A DNA stretch of 64,000 bases, from positions 1-64,000 of the forward strand of contig JARLIH010000239.1 of the NCBI GenBank assembly GCA_031291845.1, written 5' to 3'. The notes under the pieces are model-generated. The model was not told the origin of the DNA. It searched no databases and saw only the letters and a program-made list of their open reading frames with translations. The number at the start of each line of letters is the position of its first letter. Position 1 is the stretch's first letter. Source of the stretch: Isosphaeraceae bacterium (GTDB lineage: Bacteria > Planctomycetota > Planctomycetia > Isosphaerales > Isosphaeraceae). Below are positions 61,125 through 64,000 of the stretch, in pieces. The position numbers and the translations under genes were made by a program.

Positions 61125-62027
61125 ATGGGCATCGCGTTCTCTTGCCCCCAGTGTGGAAAGCAATTCGACGTCGATCCGGGGCTCGCCGGCAAGAAATGCC
61201 GTTGCAAGCAGTGCGGCCACCTGTTTTCGATCCCGGTCCCACGCCCGGCGGCGGCCGGATCTCGGTCGCACGCCGCGCCTCCGGTCGCCCGATCGAGCGA
61301 CCCGTTCCGTGGCCCAGATGCCCCGCTCCCTCCCCGGCGGCGAGGCTTTGAGCCCGATTCGGAGGAACGTGTCGCGTCTCGCCCGGAGCCTGACGACGAC
61401 AGGCCGCGGTGGAGGCCGAAGAACCCGTGGCTGACGGTCTGGTACAGCCCCCGCAAGACGGTGCGCAGGATCCTGAAGAAGGACCGCGAGCAGGGGGTGA
61501 TGCTCCTGCTCTTCCTTTACTCGATCAATCGTTTCCTGTCCGGCTTCACGATTCCGCCAGGCCTCGATCAGCTAACGCTCGTCCACATCGTGTTCCTCGC
61601 GCTGTTCGCGAGTGCGATCGGCGTGGTGCTCACCTACTTCATCGCCGCGCCAATTTTTGCGGTGGCGGGACGGATGTTTGGCGGCGAAGGGGACTCCGAG
61701 GACGTTCGCGTTGCGTTCGCGTGGTCATCCGTCCCCTCGATCACGGTCATCGTCTTCCAGATCGGCGCGATGCTCATTCTCGGCCGGAACATGTTCCTCA
61801 TCAGCAATGGCGGGGGGTCGGCCATCCCGATGAACCATGAAATCAGCGCCACGGCGATACCGCTTCACCTATGGAGCTTGGTCCTGTTCGTTGCCGCTCT
61901 GGCCGAAGTACACCGGTTCTCGATCGCGAAGTCACTGGGCACGATCGTAATCGTGTTCCTCGGGTTAATCGTTCTGGCGGTCGGACTGGCGTTTTTCCTC
62001 ATGGCCGCCCGGATCGTGAACGTTTGA
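61125..62027 (+). CDS. YIP1-family membrane protein with zinc ribbon
   Basis: The 300-residue product starts with a zinc ribbon (MGIAFSCPQCGKQFDVDPGL, KKCRCKQCG) of the type often found at the N-terminus of planctomycetal membrane proteins. After a Pro/Arg-rich linker come the YIP1 segments TVWYSPRKTVRRIL, FLYSINRFLSGFTIPPG, IVFLALFASAIGVVLTYFIA and three more helices. Yip1 homologues in bacteria have no defined role. It converges with psuG. Confidence 0.82.
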   Translation: MGIAFSCPQCGKQFDVDPGLAGKKCRCKQCGHLFSIPVPRPAAAGSRSHAAPPVARSSDPFRGPDAPLPPRRRGFEPDSEERVASRPEPDDDRPRWRPKNPWLTVWYSPRKTVRRILKKDREQGVMLLLFLYSINRFLSGFTIPPGLDQLTLVHIVFLALFASAIGVVLTYFIAAPIFAVAGRMFGGEGDSEDVRVAFAWSSVPSITVIVFQIGAMLILGRNMFLISNGGGSAIPMNHEISATAIPLHLWSLVLFVAALAEVHRFSIAKSLGTIVIVFLGLIVLAVGLAFFLMAARIVNV

Positions 62028-62112
62028 CCGTTGCTCGTGCCTTGCGAGGGGTGCGTACCCAAAGACGGGAGTTCTCGGGGAGAGTCTTCGCAAGCCCGAA
62101 AAACCCTAACCC

Positions 62113-63035
62113 TCAAGGCCCAACCTGTCCATCAAGCACGCTGGCCACCGCCCCCGCCAACTCCGCGTTGGCGACGATCAGCGCGCGGTTAGCGCGAAGG
62201 CTGCGTCCCTCGGTCGCCTGCCGCAGCCGGTCGAGGAGGAATGGCGTCACCGCCTTCGCCTTGATCCCGAGGGAACGCGCCTCGGTCAAGGCGACCGCGA
62301 GGGCCGATTCCATCACCTCGCGGCCGAGGGCTTCCGTCTCGGGAACGGGCTGGGCCAATACGACCGCCCCAGGGAGTCCCAACCGGCGGTGTGCCTGCAC
62401 GAGCGCCGCGGCCTCCGACGGGGCGTCGACCCGCATGTCCAGCGACAGCCCGCTGGAGAGGGTTGTGAAAGCCGGGAAATCATCCGTCCGGTAGCCCACG
62501 ACGGGCACGCCGCGTGTCTCCAAGACTTCCAGCGTGGCCGGGATGTCGAGGATCGACTTGACCCCCGAGCAGACGACGAGTGCGCCATCAGCCTGGGCCA
62601 GTTCGTCCAGGTCGGTCGAGACGTCGAAGGTCACGGCGGCCTCGCGGTGGACCCCGCCGAGGCCCCCCGTGGCCAGGACCGACACTCCATGCATGCGGGC
62701 GATCCGGAGGGTTGCGGAGATCGTCGTGGCCGCATCGAGCCCTCGCGCAACGACCATTCCTAGGTCGCGCCGGCTCGCCTTGAGGAACCGGCCTGAGCGC
62801 GCGACGTGCTCGACCTCGGCCTCCGAGAGGCCAACCCGAAGGATGCCATCGAGCACCGCGATCGTCGCCGGAACCGCCCCCGCGCGTCGCACGGCCGCCT
62901 CGGACGCGAGGGCCGTCTCGAGGTTGTCGGGCCAGGGCAGGCCGTGGGCGATCAGCGTCGACTCGAGAGCGACCACGCCCTCCCCCCGTCGAGCGCGGAC
63001 TGGACCTCCGCGGAAACGCGTGTGAATGGCGACAT
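62113..63035 (-). pseudogene. psuG: Pseudouridine-5'-phosphate glycosidase, 5' frameshift
   Basis: PsuG splits pseudouridine-5'-phosphate into uracil and ribose-5-phosphate in nucleoside catabolism. The frame from ATG 63035 reads MSPFTRVSAEVQSALDGGRA, and one base is missing near 62975-62982. The next frame then continues VVALESTLIAHGLPWPDN, LGMVVARGLDAATTISATL and ATGGLGGVHREAA, with CSGVKSILDIPATLEVLETR and YRTDDFPAF. The two halves join into a standard PsuG N-terminus (DGGRAVVALESTLIAHG) of about 307 residues. This is either an inactive gene or a base-calling error in the GGGGGGAGGGC stretch. No psuK kinase is adjacent. Confidence 0.82.
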
Positions 63036-63105
63036 AGCAGGCACCCTGGACGAAAATGGGCCGATCGGGCCGGAGAAAGGTTCCAAGTTTGGCCCCACCC
63101 GTGCG

Positions 63106-63111
63106 TATAAT
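63106..63111 (+). promoter_or_regulatory. -10 element for the kinase gene
   Basis: A perfect TATAAT at 63106-63111 lies about 43 bases upstream of the ATG at 63154. A -35 box is not obvious (TTCCAA at 63081-63086 is 19 bases away). The 118-base gap is divergent to psuG. Confidence 0.5.
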
Positions 63112-63153
63112 CAGAGGGACAACTTTCCGTCGCGATGCCCCTTTCCGAGGACA

Positions 63154-64000
63154 ATGCGAGTTATCTTGGATGTTCTCCAGGGCCCTCGCAAGGGCCGAAC
63201 GTTCGTCTTCGATCGCCACGACACGTTCATCGTGGGGCGTTCGCGGTTCGTGCATTGCCCGATGCCCGAGGACTCCGCCCTCTCGCGGGACCACTTCCTG
63301 ATCGAGATCAGCCCACCGCGCTGTGAGATCCGAGACCTGGGGAGCACCAACGGCACGTACGTCAACGACGAACGGGTGGACCGGGTCCGGCTCCGCTCGG
63401 GCGACCGGATTGCGGCGGGCCAGAGCGTCTTTCAGGTGCGGGTCGAAGGGACCGGCGCGCCGGCGCAGGAGAACGCGGCCCCGGCGGCCGAGCGCACGGC
63501 GACGATCCGTGTCGCGTCCAACGGCGCGCCGATCCGGTGCGCGGGCTGCGGCGGGCCGGCATCAGAGGAAGTCGACGTCGTCACCGACTCGAACTCCGCC
63601 AACGGCGAACCGGTCGAATGGCTCTGCCCCCTCTGCCGCTCCGACGTGGCCACGCTCCCCCAGCCGGTCCCCCATTTCACGACCTTGCGTGAGCTGGGGC
63701 GCGGGGCCATGGGGGTCGTCTACCAGGCCCGCAACAACCAGACCGGCCGGCTCGTCGCCCTGAAGCTGATCGTTCCCGAGTCGGCCGCGACCCGCTCGGC
63801 CATCGACCGCTTCCTCCGCGAGATGTCGGTCATCAGCCAGTTGAAGCACCCGAACATCGTCGAGTGGCTCGAGCAAGGGATGACCCGCGGCCAGTTCTGG
63901 TTCGCGATGGAGTACGTCGCCGGCTCGAACCTCGAGGCCCTGGCCAACGCCGAGCCCGGCAAGTACCCGATCCGCCAGGCGTGCCGGATGGCCTGCCAGG
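63154..64000 (+). CDS. FHA domain-zinc ribbon-Ser/Thr kinase, cut by window end
   Basis: The open frame begins MRVILDVLQGPRKGRTFVFD at ATG 63154 (GAGG upstream) and runs off the window. An FHA domain (FIVGRSRFVHCPMPEDSALS, SRDHFLIEISPPRCEIRDLG, STNGTYVNDERV) binds phosphothreonine. A linker with a zinc ribbon (CAGCGG...CPLC) follows. The start of a protein kinase is at ~180: TLRELGRGAMGVVYQARNNQ, VALKLIVPES, EMSVISQLKHPNIV. The catalytic loop and any C-terminal part lie outside. The architecture fits the expanded eukaryotic-type signalling of planctomycetes. Confidence 0.88.
   Translation, partial: MRVILDVLQGPRKGRTFVFDRHDTFIVGRSRFVHCPMPEDSALSRDHFLIEISPPRCEIRDLGSTNGTYVNDERVDRVRLRSGDRIAAGQSVFQVRVEGTGAPAQENAAPAAERTATIRVASNGAPIRCAGCGGPASEEVDVVTDSNSANGEPVEWLCPLCRSDVATLPQPVPHFTTLRELGRGAMGVVYQARNNQTGRLVALKLIVPESAATRSAIDRFLREMSVISQLKHPNIVEWLEQGMTRGQFWFAMEYVAGSNLEALANAEPGKYPIRQACRMACQ

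Noticed and set aside
1-64000. tRNA, rRNA or CRISPR array
   Set aside because: No cloverleaf candidate, rRNA stretch or regularly spaced direct repeat was found by eye on either strand; a covariance scan could still reveal a tRNA.
1-64000. Prophage or insertion sequence
   Set aside because: No integrase, transposase, phage structural gene or flanking terminal repeats with a transposase gene were recognised; the inverted repeats found are short and non-coding.

Overview
The window is a GC-rich chromosomal segment that looks planctomycetal, most like the Gemmatales/Isosphaerales group. Signs of this are a DUF1559 pseudopilin-like protein, a DUF1501 remnant, an exported sulfatase, secreted proteins with an N-terminal LEPR-XLL-like motif, numerous ECF sigma factors and FHA/Ser-Thr kinase genes, and long gaps inside the ribosomal operon. 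This placement is an inference from gene content; no 16S gene is present. The first ~110 bases are G/C homopolymer-rich and look like a contig edge.

Layout. 147-12145 (minus strand): a near-complete S10-spc cluster in the order rpsJ-rplC-rplD-rplW-rplB-rpsS-rplV-rpsC-rplP-rpmC-rpsQ-rplN-rplX-rplE-rpsN-rpsH-rplF-rplR-rpsE-rplO-secY, without rpmD (L30). 12579-16227: a frameshifted DUF4365 gene, a secreted protein and an EF-G gene. 16416-20386: DUF4058, Uma2, a glycosyltransferase and a Tat-exported terpenoid-cyclase-fold protein. 20599-24009: an ECF sigma/anti-sigma/secreted-protein operon and a LacD-type aldolase with promoter and terminator. 24142-31434: KTSC and DUF1559 proteins, a SWIM zinc-finger protein, a membrane glycosyltransferase, an M50-like protease, an MBL hydrolase and a second ECF sigma factor. 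31951-46316: secreted and metabolic genes (matrixin, sulfatase, DUF1501 remnant, DUF2325 coiled coil, solute-binding protein, thioredoxin-like protein, esterase, DinB, secreted beta-helix protein, UPF0173, GNAT, DUF6065). 46282-48832: a Septu-like pair (PtuA ATPase and PtuB HNH nuclease) preceded by an orphan ParD-like gene. 48917-55941: glgC and a lipopolysaccharide block (kdsD, kdsC and a 1298-residue OstA/LptC-like protein). 56167-64000: coiled-coil, caspase-like with an EF-hand-like loop, TPR-membrane and TPR-AAA+ genes, a YIP1 protein, a frameshifted psuG and the start of an FHA/Ser-Thr kinase gene cut by the window end.

A second layer lies between the genes: at least eight long inverted-repeat elements of two sequence families (arms related to CCACAGATG..ACAGATTA and to TTTGTAGGGTGC), plus two more unrelated ones. 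Five of the eight fill convergent gene gaps almost from stop codon to stop codon, and two sit inside the ribosomal operon together with a third, unrelated hairpin. They are the most unusual structural feature here. The Septu-like locus with its ParD-like leader gene and the TPR-AAA/TPR-membrane/caspase block are the best candidates for under-described systems. Two single-base frameshifts (DUF4365 and psuG) may be real mutations or sequencing errors.
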